Made by a program: the position numbers and the translations under genes. Of a DNA stretch of 64,000 bases, positions 1-9,900 are shown piece by piece. This DNA is from Branchiostoma floridae. Taxonomy: Eukaryota > Chordata > Leptocardii > Amphioxiformes > Branchiostomatidae. The notes beneath the pieces are model-generated. The model had not been told where the DNA came from and made no database searches. It saw only the letters and a program-made list of their open reading frames with translations. Numbering within the stretch: the first letter of the stretch is position 1; every line of letters starts with the position of its first letter. Where the stretch lies: NCBI RefSeq assembly GCF_000003815.2, contig NC_049982.1:22651063-22715062 (forward strand). Reading direction: 5' to 3'.

Positions 1-3000
1 ATACGAAATTATTGTCAAAGAGAGCCTGACACCTGGACCACCAAATCTTAGACCGAGCGACGGCCAAAATGTAGGTGCAGACATCTCTCTTACACTTCTT
101 CAGGGTAGACGACATAACACCATAGAGAGCGACCGCGCGAGAAACACGAAAACTAGAGACCACCCATCGCCTAATGAACCCTTCGACCCAAGTCCAGGTC
201 AGGAGCACCTCGCCACAAGACCAGATGGCATGGGTAACGGTCTCCGTAGCTCTACAGTTTCTCCTCGGACAAAGAGGGGAAGGAGTTCTGTGCCAAATCG
301 AACAAGTCAAGTAGTTGGTTTTGAGAGCCCCATGTGCGACCTTCCAGGAAAGCTCCTTTAGGTTATTCTCAAGGAGAGTGTTATGCACCGTTGAAAAAAC
401 AAGTGACCAATCAACACCCCGCTCTAAAAAACAAGCGGAAGGGGTATGAGAACGAGCTAAAATGGCAGCTTTGTACAAAGACTGCACGGTGCATATCCTG
501 TCCCAAGTCTTCGAAGCAGAAGCATTAACAAACTCCAAGGTGAGCTTCCGCATCAAAGAATAGTGAGGTGGAGCCTCAGGAGAGTGGGGGGAACTGTTAG
601 ACCACGATGATGGTTCAAAACGACGGGCAAAAAAACCCAGCCAATATTTTGCCAACTGGACCCATGGAAGATCCGGCCGGTCAAGAATATTGGTAAACGG
701 CCGACAATAAAAACAATTGGCCTTCACTCCAAAATCAATGAGATCCCATCCACCTTTGTCCAAAGGTAGCAAAACTGTCTGTCTAGAGACCAGTTCTGCA
801 CGATAACTCCAGAAAAACTTAAAGACGGCTCTCGTAATGTCCTTGACGACTGACTCGGGAGGAGAAAATACAGGAGCAATATACCACAAAGTAGATAAAG
901 CAAGGTTATTAACGACGACAACCTTGCCAGCGAAGGATAAAGAGAAGCTGTCCCACCTTCGCAGAACCGCTTCAAACTTAGCTTGCCTCTCCCTCCAGTT
1001 GACTAAAGGCATATTAACACTTCCAAAAGTACCTCCCAATAAACGTATGGATACAGATGTCCATTTAAAATTCTTCGGACAATCGAGTCTTTTCCTCCAA
1101 CTACCTAGCCAGAGACCCATACATTTGTCAAGATTTAAAAGAGACCCGGAACCTCTGTTATACATGTCAATAACAGCAAAGAGCCGGCGGATCGACTCAT
1201 CGGTTGTAACAATAGCCGAGTTATCGTCCGCATACTGCGAGATCTTAACTTCACGGCCACCAGGCAACCTGAGGCCGTGAATCGCAGCGTCGGCCCTTAC
1301 TGTAGCGGCAAATGGCTCCAAAGAAATTGCGTACAGCAGGGGTGACATAGGGCACCCCTGCCGAACACCTCTTGAGAGAGAAAAAGAAGATGATAGCGAC
1401 CCATTGACGAGAACAGCACTGGTAATGTTGTGGTACAATATAGCAACCCATTTGCGGAAAACCGGGCCAAAACCCATCTTCGTAAGAGTCAAGTGAAGAA
1501 AATCAATATTCACTCTATCAAAGGCCTTGGCCTGATCCAGAGAAATGATCGCACAGTCAAAGTTATTCATATTAACATATGTAATGATATCTCTCATCAA
1601 AAGTAGGTTACATTGTATCGACCGGCCTGGTATACCGCATGTCTGGTCAGGACTGATGACCGAGGCGGCAACCATCTTAAGCCTATTGTTAAGGACCTTT
1701 GCAAGAATCTTATAATCGCAATTTAACAAAGAGATGGGGCGACGGTTCTTCGGGTCCAGAGGGTCCCCTTTTTTTGGAAGGAGAGTAATAACACCAAAAC
1801 TCTGGCTCTGAGAGAGCTCGCCAGAAGAAAAAACTTCCTCAAAAACTGAGAGGAGATCCCCGGCAATGACGTCCCAGAAAGCGACATAAAATTCCTTCGG
1901 GAGACCGTCACTGCCAGGGGACTTATTATTCTCCATACTGCACAATGCAGCCCAAAGCTCATCCAATGAAAGAGGACCTTCTAATGAAGAGACTTCATCA
2001 GGATCCAAAGACCCTTCTAAATTGTTACAAAGGTTATTCGCCTCACACTTATCAATAGGCTCAGCACTAAAAAGGTCTTCATAAAATAGCTTAAAAACGT
2101 CTAAAATCTCCTCGTCATCTTGGACAACACGTCCAGTAGAATCTCTGACCGAAGAAATGCGTCGCTGCCTACTTCGGGAAGAGGCCTGGCTTACAAAATA
2201 CGAGGTACATTTTTCCCCCTCGACAAATTGCTTGACTCTGGACCGAACAAAAGCACCGCGAGCCTCCTCAGCGGACAACTCGGACAAGGAAGACTTAGTA
2301 CATTCATACCTACGCAAGATGTCCGCCGAAGAGGCCCCGTCGTTCATCTTGTTGGTGAGATCGACAAGTTCATTATTCAAGGTAAACATGGACTCCCGTC
2401 TCTCCCTAGCCAGTTCACAAGAAATTCTGATCAGGAGAGAGCGAGTTCTAGCCTTTACATCATCCCACCAGGCTCGCAAAGAAGGAAAACCTGGTTTCAA
2501 AGTCTTCCAATTGTTAAAAGCGAGTTTAAAATCATTTAAAACTTTGTCTCTTTTTAAAATCGAGACATTACATTTCCACAAGCCAGGCTTCTTCTTCACA
2601 TCCGGTAAAATTGACAAGGACACACAGTCATGGTCTGTAAAATATGCGGGTAAAAAACAGTAGTTTGAAACGACGAGGCATTTAGACGAATAAAATCGGT
2701 CCAGCCGACAGGCAATACCTTTGGTCGGCTGTCTCCAAGTGAAGACCTTTTTAGAAGGATTCTCATGTCTCCAAGAGTCATGCACATTAAAATCGGCGCA
2801 AATGTCTTTTAAAACGGTGGAACCGCCACTACCATGAGCCGGGTTCCCGCCCCTCTTATCAATATCAACATCTTCAACGCAGTTAAAATCACCGCACAAA
2901 ATAAGGGGCTCAGCCCCCGACAGAAACTTATACAAATTTTTAAAAAATCCAGTACGCTCCGCAGAAATGTTAGGAGCATACATGTTACAAACTTTGAAAT

Positions 3001-3307
3001 TACGCGCACCATCGGACAAGACGACACAGACAACACGCCCACTGTCGTCACAAGACTTTTTAACCACATCAAAATTGAAAGATGGAGAGAGTAAAATACC
3101 CACACCTCTAGATTGGGAGGAGCCCAATGCCCAAAACGCTTGGCCTCCCCATTCCTTCTCCCAGAGCACCGCTTCAGATGTTGACGAAACATGGCACTCT
3201 TGGAGGCAAACAACGTCAAATTTATGTTGACGGCAAAAGCCGAAAACCTGCCTCCTCTTCTGCGGACTACGGAGCCCACAGACATTGAGTGTAGCAATAA
3301 GAACCAT
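1..3307 (-). CDS. LINE ORF2, endonuclease and reverse transcriptase, partial at the 3' end
   Basis: The frame is open for 1102 codons from ATG at 3307 and leaves the window with no stop. The N-terminus reads as an APE-type endonuclease: an N-V-C-G-L-R start, LQECH, then CGDFN near residue 140, and a DRFY ... TDHD segment that supplies the catalytic His. The reverse transcriptase follows, with a P-I-S-L-L-N block, an L-D-Q-A-K-A-F-D block, a G-V-R-Q-G-C-P block and the catalytic YADD at about residue 692 (plus-strand 1223..1234). Near the left edge a CPRRNC...ETVTHAIWSC motif matches the C-terminal zinc-binding motif common in L1/Tx1 ORF2 proteins. It nicks target DNA and primes cDNA synthesis on element RNA. 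Nothing visible disables it. Confidence 0.9.
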   Translation of the reverse strand, partial: MVLIATLNVCGLRSPQKRRQVFGFCRQHKFDVVCLQECHVSSTSEAVLWEKEWGGQAFWALGSSQSRGVGILLSPSFNFDVVKKSCDDSGRVVCVVLSDGARNFKVCNMYAPNISAERTGFFKNLYKFLSGAEPLILCGDFNCVEDVDIDKRGGNPAHGSGGSTVLKDICADFNVHDSWRHENPSKKVFTWRQPTKGIACRLDRFYSSKCLVVSNYCFLPAYFTDHDCVSLSILPDVKKKPGLWKCNVSILKRDKVLNDFKLAFNNWKTLKPGFPSLRAWWDDVKARTRSLLIRISCELARERRESMFTLNNELVDLTNKMNDGASSADILRRYECTKSSLSELSAEEARGAFVRSRVKQFVEGEKCTSYFVSQASSRSRQRRISSVRDSTGRVVQDDEEILDVFKLFYEDLFSAEPIDKCEANNLCNNLEGSLDPDEVSSLEGPLSLDELWAALCSMENNKSPGSDGLPKEFYVAFWDVIAGDLLSVFEEVFSSGELSQSQSFGVITLLPKKGDPLDPKNRRPISLLNCDYKILAKVLNNRLKMVAASVISPDQTCGIPGRSIQCNLLLMRDIITYVNMNNFDCAIISLDQAKAFDRVNIDFLHLTLTKMGFGPVFRKWVAILYHNITSAVLVNGSLSSSFSLSRGVRQGCPMSPLLYAISLEPFAATVRADAAIHGLRLPGGREVKISQYADDNSAIVTTDESIRRLFAVIDMYNRGSGSLLNLDKCMGLWLGSWRKRLDCPKNFKWTSVSIRLLGGTFGSVNMPLVNWRERQAKFEAVLRRWDSFSLSFAGKVVVVNNLALSTLWYIAPVFSPPESVVKDITRAVFKFFWSYRAELVSRQTVLLPLDKGGWDLIDFGVKANCFYCRPFTNILDRPDLPWVQLAKYWLGFFARRFEPSSWSNSSPHSPEAPPHYSLMRKLTLEFVNASASKTWDRICTVQSLYKAAILARSHTPSACFLERGVDWSLVFSTVHNTLLENNLKELSWKVAHGALKTNYLTCSIWHRTPSPLCPRRNCRATETVTHAIWSCGEVLLTWTWVEGFIRRWVVSSFRVSRAVALYGVMSSTLKKCKRDVCTYILAVARSKIWWSRCQALFDNNFV

Positions 3308-3354
3308 GAGGCTACATAGAGAAGGAATGTCAAACAACATCGGAATGTGAGGAA

Positions 3355-5244
3355 TTAGTGGTACAGATCATCAATTCCTTCCACACCAATTCGGTTAACA
3401 AATTGGGGGTGGACATTGTAGAGGTGCTTGAGACATAACATGGTGGTTTTAAAAAACCTCGAACAATTACCAACCTTACAAGGCACAACGTCCCCGGAGA
3501 TGCCATGCGCCTTTGCAAGGTGAGATTTCAAAGACCTAAAACTATGCAAGAGTTCGTCACAACCATGAGAAATAAACTGGTTGCACACAAAGACAGCCTT
3601 ATTCTTGTACAAGTCAGAGGAGATGACAATGGCTCTCGCCTTTGCTACCAAATCGGGACTTGGAGCCTGAGAGGCATCCGAAGTATCCTCATCAATGATG
3701 AGGCTTCTGGAGCCAACAGTAGAGTCAGACTCGTTACCGTCCACAGAACGAAGACTCTCCGAGGGAAACTCCTCGATAACAAGACTGGAGTCGGAATCCG
3801 GCTCCTTACGAATCTTTTTTCCTTTCGACAAAGTCTTTGCAGAGGCAGAACCCTCACTGGAATCCCCCCTACACCTTTTCCTGGAATCTTTGTCAGCAAT
3901 ATCAGAGTTGCCATCATGGCAGCTCTGACAAAGAAAGAGGCGATTATCGCTTTGACAAACTGGGCCCTCACAGAAAGCAAGGAGAGCAGATTCTGGAGTT
4001 ATGTCTGCCTTGCACTGATGACAAGACACCACCTCCAGAGTGATTGTGTAATCCAACTCACAACCCTGACACATGTACCGACGAGTAACAGGTCGGATAG
4101 GACTGGCCGCTTTACGCCTCCTTCTCTGGGACCGGGCGCGAGGGGCCGGTACCGGAGCAGCAGATGTTGAGGGTACCTGCTCGCTAGAAGAGGAAGAAAG
4201 GCCAGGCTTAGCCAGAGAAGGAGCGGCCTCCGACAGCAAGTCCTCAGACGGCTCAACCACCGCGACCGGAGAAAACTTGGTCAGAGAAGGAGCGGCCTCC
4301 GACAGCACGTCCTCAGACGGCTCAACCACCGCGACCGTAGGAGAAACCTCCGGCTCCGCGACCGGAGAAGAAACATCCGACTTCACAGCCGAAGAAGTAC
4401 CCGGGTCCACACTGCCAGGGTGACCTGGAGGCGAAACAGGATCAGATACACCAGACTCTGCGTCAGAAACATGGGCCAGTTCCGACCGATCAGTCTTATT
4501 TACAGCCTGAGGAACCCGTCCATCATGATGTTCACGGACCTGACTCACACCTGCCGGGAGCTCTTGGCTCTCAGCCCAACTGGCTCCCATCTTAATCCTG
4601 TTTGCGAAGGACAGGGGACAACGGCGGGCCGTATGTCCCTCTGCCCTGCAACTGAGGCACACAACATCGTTGGTACAATCCATGGCCAAATGCCCAATGG
4701 ATTGGCATTTGTTGCAAAATGTTACTGCACAATTTGCCGACTCATGGCCTTCCTGGTTGCATCTCAAGCAGGTACGGGGCTGCCCCACATACCTGAAGAA
4801 AACCATCCTCCCGTCATACATTTTCCATGCTGATGGGATATTGCATCCCGGCTTTAAAACTACTTTGTATTGCCGGTTCCCATTTTTGATGGTCGGTCTG
4901 TCCCGGTATGTTACCATACGGGACGTGATGACGGCACAGTATTGATTTAACCAGTTCCTGACATAGTTGTCATCGAGCTCATACGGAATTCTTGTGGCCG
5001 TGACAATTATCTCCGCCGCCGCGTAAGATGACACATCCACGGCGTCTAAACCAGACAGTTTCCCCGCATACAATGTACGCTCGTGTACCGAGGAAAATGA
5101 CACGTCGAATGAGTTTGGTCCCAGAGACTGAACAGCCTGAATGCTGCTCATGGGAGCCGAAACCTCGCTCAGCAAAGTAAACACTTGTTCATACGTTAAC
5201 CGATCACGGTACACGGCAACTTTTATTGAAAGAGGACGCTTCAT
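3355..5244 (-). CDS. LINE ORF1, zinc-knuckle nucleic-acid-binding protein (629 aa)
   Basis: This is a 629-residue ORF1 protein, expected to coat element RNA in the retrotransposition particle. Three CCHC knuckles (C-x2-C-x4-H-x4-C) are visible at about residues 159-172, 177-190 and 196-209. They are followed by a long acidic, Ser/Pro-rich linker that contains an internal duplication of a VAVVEPSED...SEAAPSL block. A cysteine cluster with several C-x2-C pairs lies near the middle of the C-terminal half. Two C2H2-like fingers occur near residues 554-580 and 589-612. The start is the first ATG of the open frame. The stop lies 47 nt before the ORF2 start codon. ORF1 proteins with CCHC knuckles are known from Tx1-like and other LINEs; the C-terminal C2H2 pair is less usual. 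Confidence 0.9.
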   Translation of the reverse strand: MKRPLSIKVAVYRDRLTYEQVFTLLSEVSAPMSSIQAVQSLGPNSFDVSFSSVHERTLYAGKLSGLDAVDVSSYAAAEIIVTATRIPYELDDNYVRNWLNQYCAVITSRMVTYRDRPTIKNGNRQYKVVLKPGCNIPSAWKMYDGRMVFFRYVGQPRTCLRCNQEGHESANCAVTFCNKCQSIGHLAMDCTNDVVCLSCRAEGHTARRCPLSFANRIKMGASWAESQELPAGVSQVREHHDGRVPQAVNKTDRSELAHVSDAESGVSDPVSPPGHPGSVDPGTSSAVKSDVSSPVAEPEVSPTVAVVEPSEDVLSEAAPSLTKFSPVAVVEPSEDLLSEAAPSLAKPGLSSSSSEQVPSTSAAPVPAPRARSQRRRRKAASPIRPVTRRYMCQGCELDYTITLEVVSCHQCKADITPESALLAFCEGPVCQSDNRLFLCQSCHDGNSDIADKDSRKRCRGDSSEGSASAKTLSKGKKIRKEPDSDSSLVIEEFPSESLRSVDGNESDSTVGSRSLIIDEDTSDASQAPSPDLVAKARAIVISSDLYKNKAVFVCNQFISHGCDELLHSFRSLKSHLAKAHGISGDVVPCKVGNCSRFFKTTMLCLKHLYNVHPQFVNRIGVEGIDDLYH

Positions 5245-5594
5245 AATGCAGCTTTAACTAGAACCAAATAAAACTAAAAAGGAACCAAAATATGAGCAGA
5301 CAGAGCTGCCAGAGACCCTGAAAAACACTACCTGTAAATCAGACAGCCTCCACGGACTCCACGGGCAGCAAGGGTTGAAAACGTAACGTAACTGAAGGCG
5401 TGTAACCAAACTGACACGCTTAAAGAACAACCAAGTACGAACCAATAAACTAGGCAGCCTCTCCGGGCGCTACTGGTTCTCAAACTAAATTGCTAAATTT
5501 GCCAAGGAGCAAGCCCAAGTGGAAATTTCCACTCAGACAAAATGGACACCACTGTCTGTCTCAACCCTTGAAATGCAAAACAGAGCAGCGTCCT

Positions 5595-5940
5595 ACAATG
5601 GGTGACCTCTGCCCCCTCTCAGCCCAGTCTATATAATGGGCGGGGGACAGCAGAAACTACAATGCTGCAACTAGATTTTGCAGCTGCGAAACAGGGCGAA
5701 CGCCCCACAATGGATGGACCACCTCTGCCCCTCTCAGCCCAGTCAACGCAATGGGCGGGGGCAGAAGTAAACCACAATGCTGCAACTAGATTCTGCAGTT
5801 TTAGATCAACTCATTAAAGCCCAGAGTTCAACCGACTTGCAAACCATTAGATCAACTCAATAAGCCCAGAGTTCAACCGACTTGCAAACCAATAGATCAA
5901 CTCATCAAAGCCCAGAGTTCGACCGACTTTCGAACCACAT
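5595..5940 (-). repeat. Tandem monomers in the LINE 5' region
   Basis: Two units of about 95-112 bp (from 5595 and from 5707) share blocks such as CTCTGCCCC...CTCAGCCCAGT and ACAATGCTGCAACTAGATT. They are followed on the plus strand by three units of about 46 bp starting near 5802, 5848 and 5893, each with TAGATCAACTCA...GCCCAGAGTTC and GACTT. They lie directly upstream of ORF1 in element orientation, where some LINEs carry promoter monomers. Confidence 0.75.
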
Positions 5941-5945
5941 ACTTA

Positions 5946-6890
5946 CGGGCAAAAACACATTGTCACAATAACGTGATCAACGTGCCGAGTTTCATGGCTT
6001 AGTTAGACAATGGTACATTCCAGGCGAGTGTTAAAACGCTCTTCTAGACGCATGTTACTGTATGTGGTCCAGCGTAATAAATCTACGCTTTAACTCACCA
6101 TGTTTATATAAAGATATATCACAAATTGCATCAGAAGGAACTTATTTTGTAATGAAAAATAATGCATATTCATTGTGGGTCAAAAAGTTTTACAAAACCT
6201 GTTTAATGTGCCAATAATTCATGTGACATAAATTATGATAATGAGGTAAATTTCCAATATCCCCTTTTGCTGCACTTCCTACTGAAGAAGCTAGGTGTCG
6301 CTCTCAGCAGTTCAGTCATAAATTACGCGGCAATGCACAGCTTTTCTTAAAAGATTTCTTGTTTGTTCTATTCCTTTAGGAACAATCTTTTTTTTAATTA
6401 TCCAACATACTGCTCGTGTTGTTTTTTTCTTTCTTTCTGTTATCCTATCATGTACATTATTGTCGCAAATCCTTGTCTTGGTTCCAGTAGGGTACGTGAA
6501 AATCAATGCGCGCGCCGATGTTGGCCTTACTAGAGCATGAGAGTGACATGCACCAGTACTCTTCATTAGCCATAAATCAATTTACTCACTCAGAGGTGGC
6601 TCAGGGAAAATTGCTACGGGCGAAACTTTGTCCCATCTGAGTCCTTCCATACAAGATTGACAAATTCCACTGGGAATGTTTTGTTCTAGAAAGAGCTGAG
6701 TGGTGCATTATAACTTTTCTTTCGCCCCACCAATGATAAGAGTGAAATACTCAACTTGAAGTTCTCCGTTGGTAGAAGTCGTTTTGGGTCAAAGTTGAAT
6801 TTCAAACCAAAAATTGGATTTGGAGATATCTGGAGATGGTCGATTATGTGTGTCAGAGACTTCATAAGGTGTCGTAGATAGCGTACTTAC
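5946..6890. other. CRMP intron sequence between LINE and first common exon
   Basis: AT-rich sequence with no gene or repeat that I can name. Confidence 0.6.
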
Positions 6891-6985
6891 TTCACCACGC
6901 CCTCCTCGATGTAGACGTCTGCCTCCACCGACTGGTCATCGTTGACCACCCGTCCACCCTTGATGTGGATCCTGTTGGTCGCCGT
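6891..6985 (-). CDS. DPYSL: CRMP first common exon
   Basis: Ninety-five nt with acceptor TTGTTCAG and donor GTAAGTAC, entering in phase 0 and leaving in phase 2. The peptide starts TATNRIHIKGGRVVNDDQS and continues ADVYIEEGVV. This matches exon 2 of vertebrate DPYSL genes in sequence and length, with the LIKGG[KR]IVNDDQS core and the ADIYMEDGLIK segment. It forms the first beta strands of the dihydropyrimidinase fold. Confidence 0.92.
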
Positions 6986-9900
6986 CTGAACAAACAGGAC
7001 ACAATGACAACAATGCCACGTTTTATGATATGAGTTGTTGTTGTTTTGTGCTAGTTTAAGGTCAAGATTCGGCCATTTTAAATTTCCAGTTTTACCTCTT
7101 CAAAATGTCACATGGTTCTCCAGGGAAAAGGGCACCATTAAATCTTAACCACTAAAGGAAGGTTGTGGTTTGTTTGTTAATACTTTGAATATTTTAACGG
7201 AACATCTTGGCCAATTCCTTTTTGGCCACGATCCAAAGCTCTGCGCTCTCCACAGCAGAGCTTAGTGCAATAAAAGCGATTTTCAACCAGCTCACAAATG
7301 ACACGAGACGATTGCCTCATACATCTACTGGAGGATTTACCGGTCTTGTCCGGAACATGATTACATTTTTCGTACCAATGCGGTTACGTCACTGGGGACC
7401 ATCCCGAAATCAAAATGTGCTACACCAATCTTAATCATGTCGCTAGGAGAACTTTCTAGTCGCGCAGCTGTCATGACTTCCAAATACGGATATCGAGTGC
7501 CGGCAGTAGATAAAGAGCAACATTTGTTCTGATTTCCCCAAATGGAATTATCTTGTAACCATATCTGTACATCAATATTCCTTTATTAGGGACCTACCGG
7601 GAAATATACATGTACATGTAGACGGTCACCAAAATGTCAGATGGGTATTACAAAGAACCCGTAGGCAGGGGCGTTTTGAATTTATAATATTTCACAATTA
7701 TCATTTATGTTCCAGATTTCTGAAAGCCTTACCATTCCACTATACATAATGTATATTGCAAATTATTTTCGTTTGAGAGCAGCACGCATGCATATTTTTC
7801 GGATATTGCAATATAAAAACATATTGTGGCGAACCAGTTATAAGTACGATCAATGAGCTTTTATATCAGCTGATATAAAAGCTCATTGGTACGATGTGAC
7901 CCCTCACGGTACCAAAATTGCAGTGTTTTAAGTTGAGAACGCGTAGCCATCTAGACATTGTCAATTATCCATGTCTTTCCCACGTCAATATTTACATGCA
8001 GACATTTCATTCATTCTTTAATATCTATTGAAATTTACCACATTTATAGAAGGATTGACATACAGGTGACTATCACATTTTCAAGATGTCAACAGATTGG
8101 CAGTCGTTTAGGGTTGAAGTGCTCTGCATTGATTTTCAATAACACAAAATGCGATGAATTACTTCAACAGGAAAGTATTGCCTCAGCGTATTCACCGTTA
8201 CAACACGGAGTTAGCAAGTAGAGGCCAGATAATTTAATGGTATACGTGCCAACAAACGCAACAAGAACAGGTGTGTCATATAATGTCCCCTTGGTCAGAC
8301 TTAAAAAACATAATTATTATAAACATTATTATAATATAAACATAATCACTATAATATAAATATGATTATTACAAACATTATTATTATAATCGAATGCAAA
8401 ATATCTAGTCTACCGTATTTCTTTTGTTTTCTTCATGTCACCCGTTACATATATTTGGGGATTATTTTTTCTTTGACATGCATTAAGCATATGCAAGGTA
8501 AGGGGGACTGCATTGAGAATTATGGATCACGTGACCGTGTAGACAAAATGGCGGTCGTGTGACGGAGCTTTATCATGATGAAAGCTCATTGGTTATGTGA
8601 AAGATCTTAAGTATCTACATGGACGCGTCGTATTGAACCGCATCAATACTTACAGTGATGAATTAACAGGACATGTTATAAATATTACGCTTTACAAAGA
8701 GGAGGTCAGAATTTAGGCTAAAAAAGTACTTATAAAATAACCAATATAATTTTACCAGTAACGTTGCCATGCAGATGATAGTGGTTCTGGACTTTGATAA
8801 AGCTTTCACGTTAGTGTTTGTAAAAAAAAAAATAACTTTCCAACAAATGGCAATTAGATATATTCAATTTCAAGAGAGAGGAGATGTCTTACTCATCTTA
8901 AGTCATCAGTATTTTTTAACAACGACATTGTACTCATCATTCGTAGCTTGGAAAAATGGCAGCTCAGAGACGACCGATTTCGACTTTAATTTATCTTTCT
9001 CAAGAATCCTGACATTGTACTCACAGATAAATATTTATCGCAATGATATTTATTACTCGGCCTTATCTACATTATTTGGGTATGATATTTATCAATAACT
9101 AGTAACTCGATGAACTCCCATGTGTATTCATTTCAAGCCACCGCGATATTAATTTCTGAGTCATAGTCACGAATCATGGAAGAAAAATGTTCATTGGAGT
9201 ATGGAAATGGTAATTTTTTTCTTTGCAAAATTTATCAATATCTATGAGGTAGCATAGAAATTACAGTATTTATTTTTGGTACATTTCTTATATGAAAATG
9301 ATAAATCTGTTGCATGTTTTTATGGTCCTGCGATGCTGTCGTCCATTGTTTCGTGTGAAAGCTTCGGATATTCCATTTTCCTTATCCTATTAAAACATGC
9401 TATATGATTACAGTATGCGGGTTATCTAATATGAGTGGACAGTATGATGTATTAACAGGAAATTACCGCTAGATTTTATCGGTCTGTATGATTATAGATA
9501 GTCCGGACTTTGTTAAATTGGGACATGCGTATGAATATGATGTCGATGCCACAACGCTTGTAAAGATGGGAAGCAGGACAGTTACAAGAAAACAGAAATA
9601 GATATACTAGTAATTTACCAACCTGATGAAAGTATCTACGGAAGAAATAAAGATATATTTCTACTCTGTGGGTGGGCATGAAAGTGGGCAGCAGCACTCT
9701 ATACATATCCGCTTGCATATAAAGTACTGATACAATGTTTCTGTTATGACGAACTGGAACATGCAGAACTTGAGGTCGCAAAGCTTTGAATGCAGAACGA
9801 CATTCTTTAAAAGATGAATTAGGTCAACAACACCAAAATGGAAGAAATGAATATGTATGACTTTTCAAATTGTTGGATGTAAGTTCAGACGGAGCCACAT

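Larger units (their letters stand above)
1..5945 (-). mobile_element. Non-LTR retrotransposon (LINE), 5' part with intact ORF1 and open ORF2, truncated by window edge
   Basis: The element reads on the minus strand. It has a 5' region with tandem monomers (about 5595..5940), ORF1 (5244..3355) and ORF2 (3307 to beyond the left edge). Both frames are free of stops and frameshifts where visible, which suggests a young, possibly active copy. ORF2 carries an apurinic-type endonuclease, a reverse transcriptase with a YADD box and a C-terminal Cys/His motif. ORF1 is a zinc-knuckle protein. This combination suggests the L1/Tx1 group, by inference. The 3' end and poly(A) or tail repeat lie outside the window, so target-site duplications cannot be checked. 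The insertion sits in the CRMP intron downstream of the first common exon, in the same orientation as the host gene. The 5' boundary near 5945 is approximate, set where the last monomer ends. Confidence 0.9.

Noticed and set aside
2120-4170. Plus-strand open frames of 139-221 residues
   Set aside because: Antisense to LINE ORF1 and ORF2, which have clear domain motifs.
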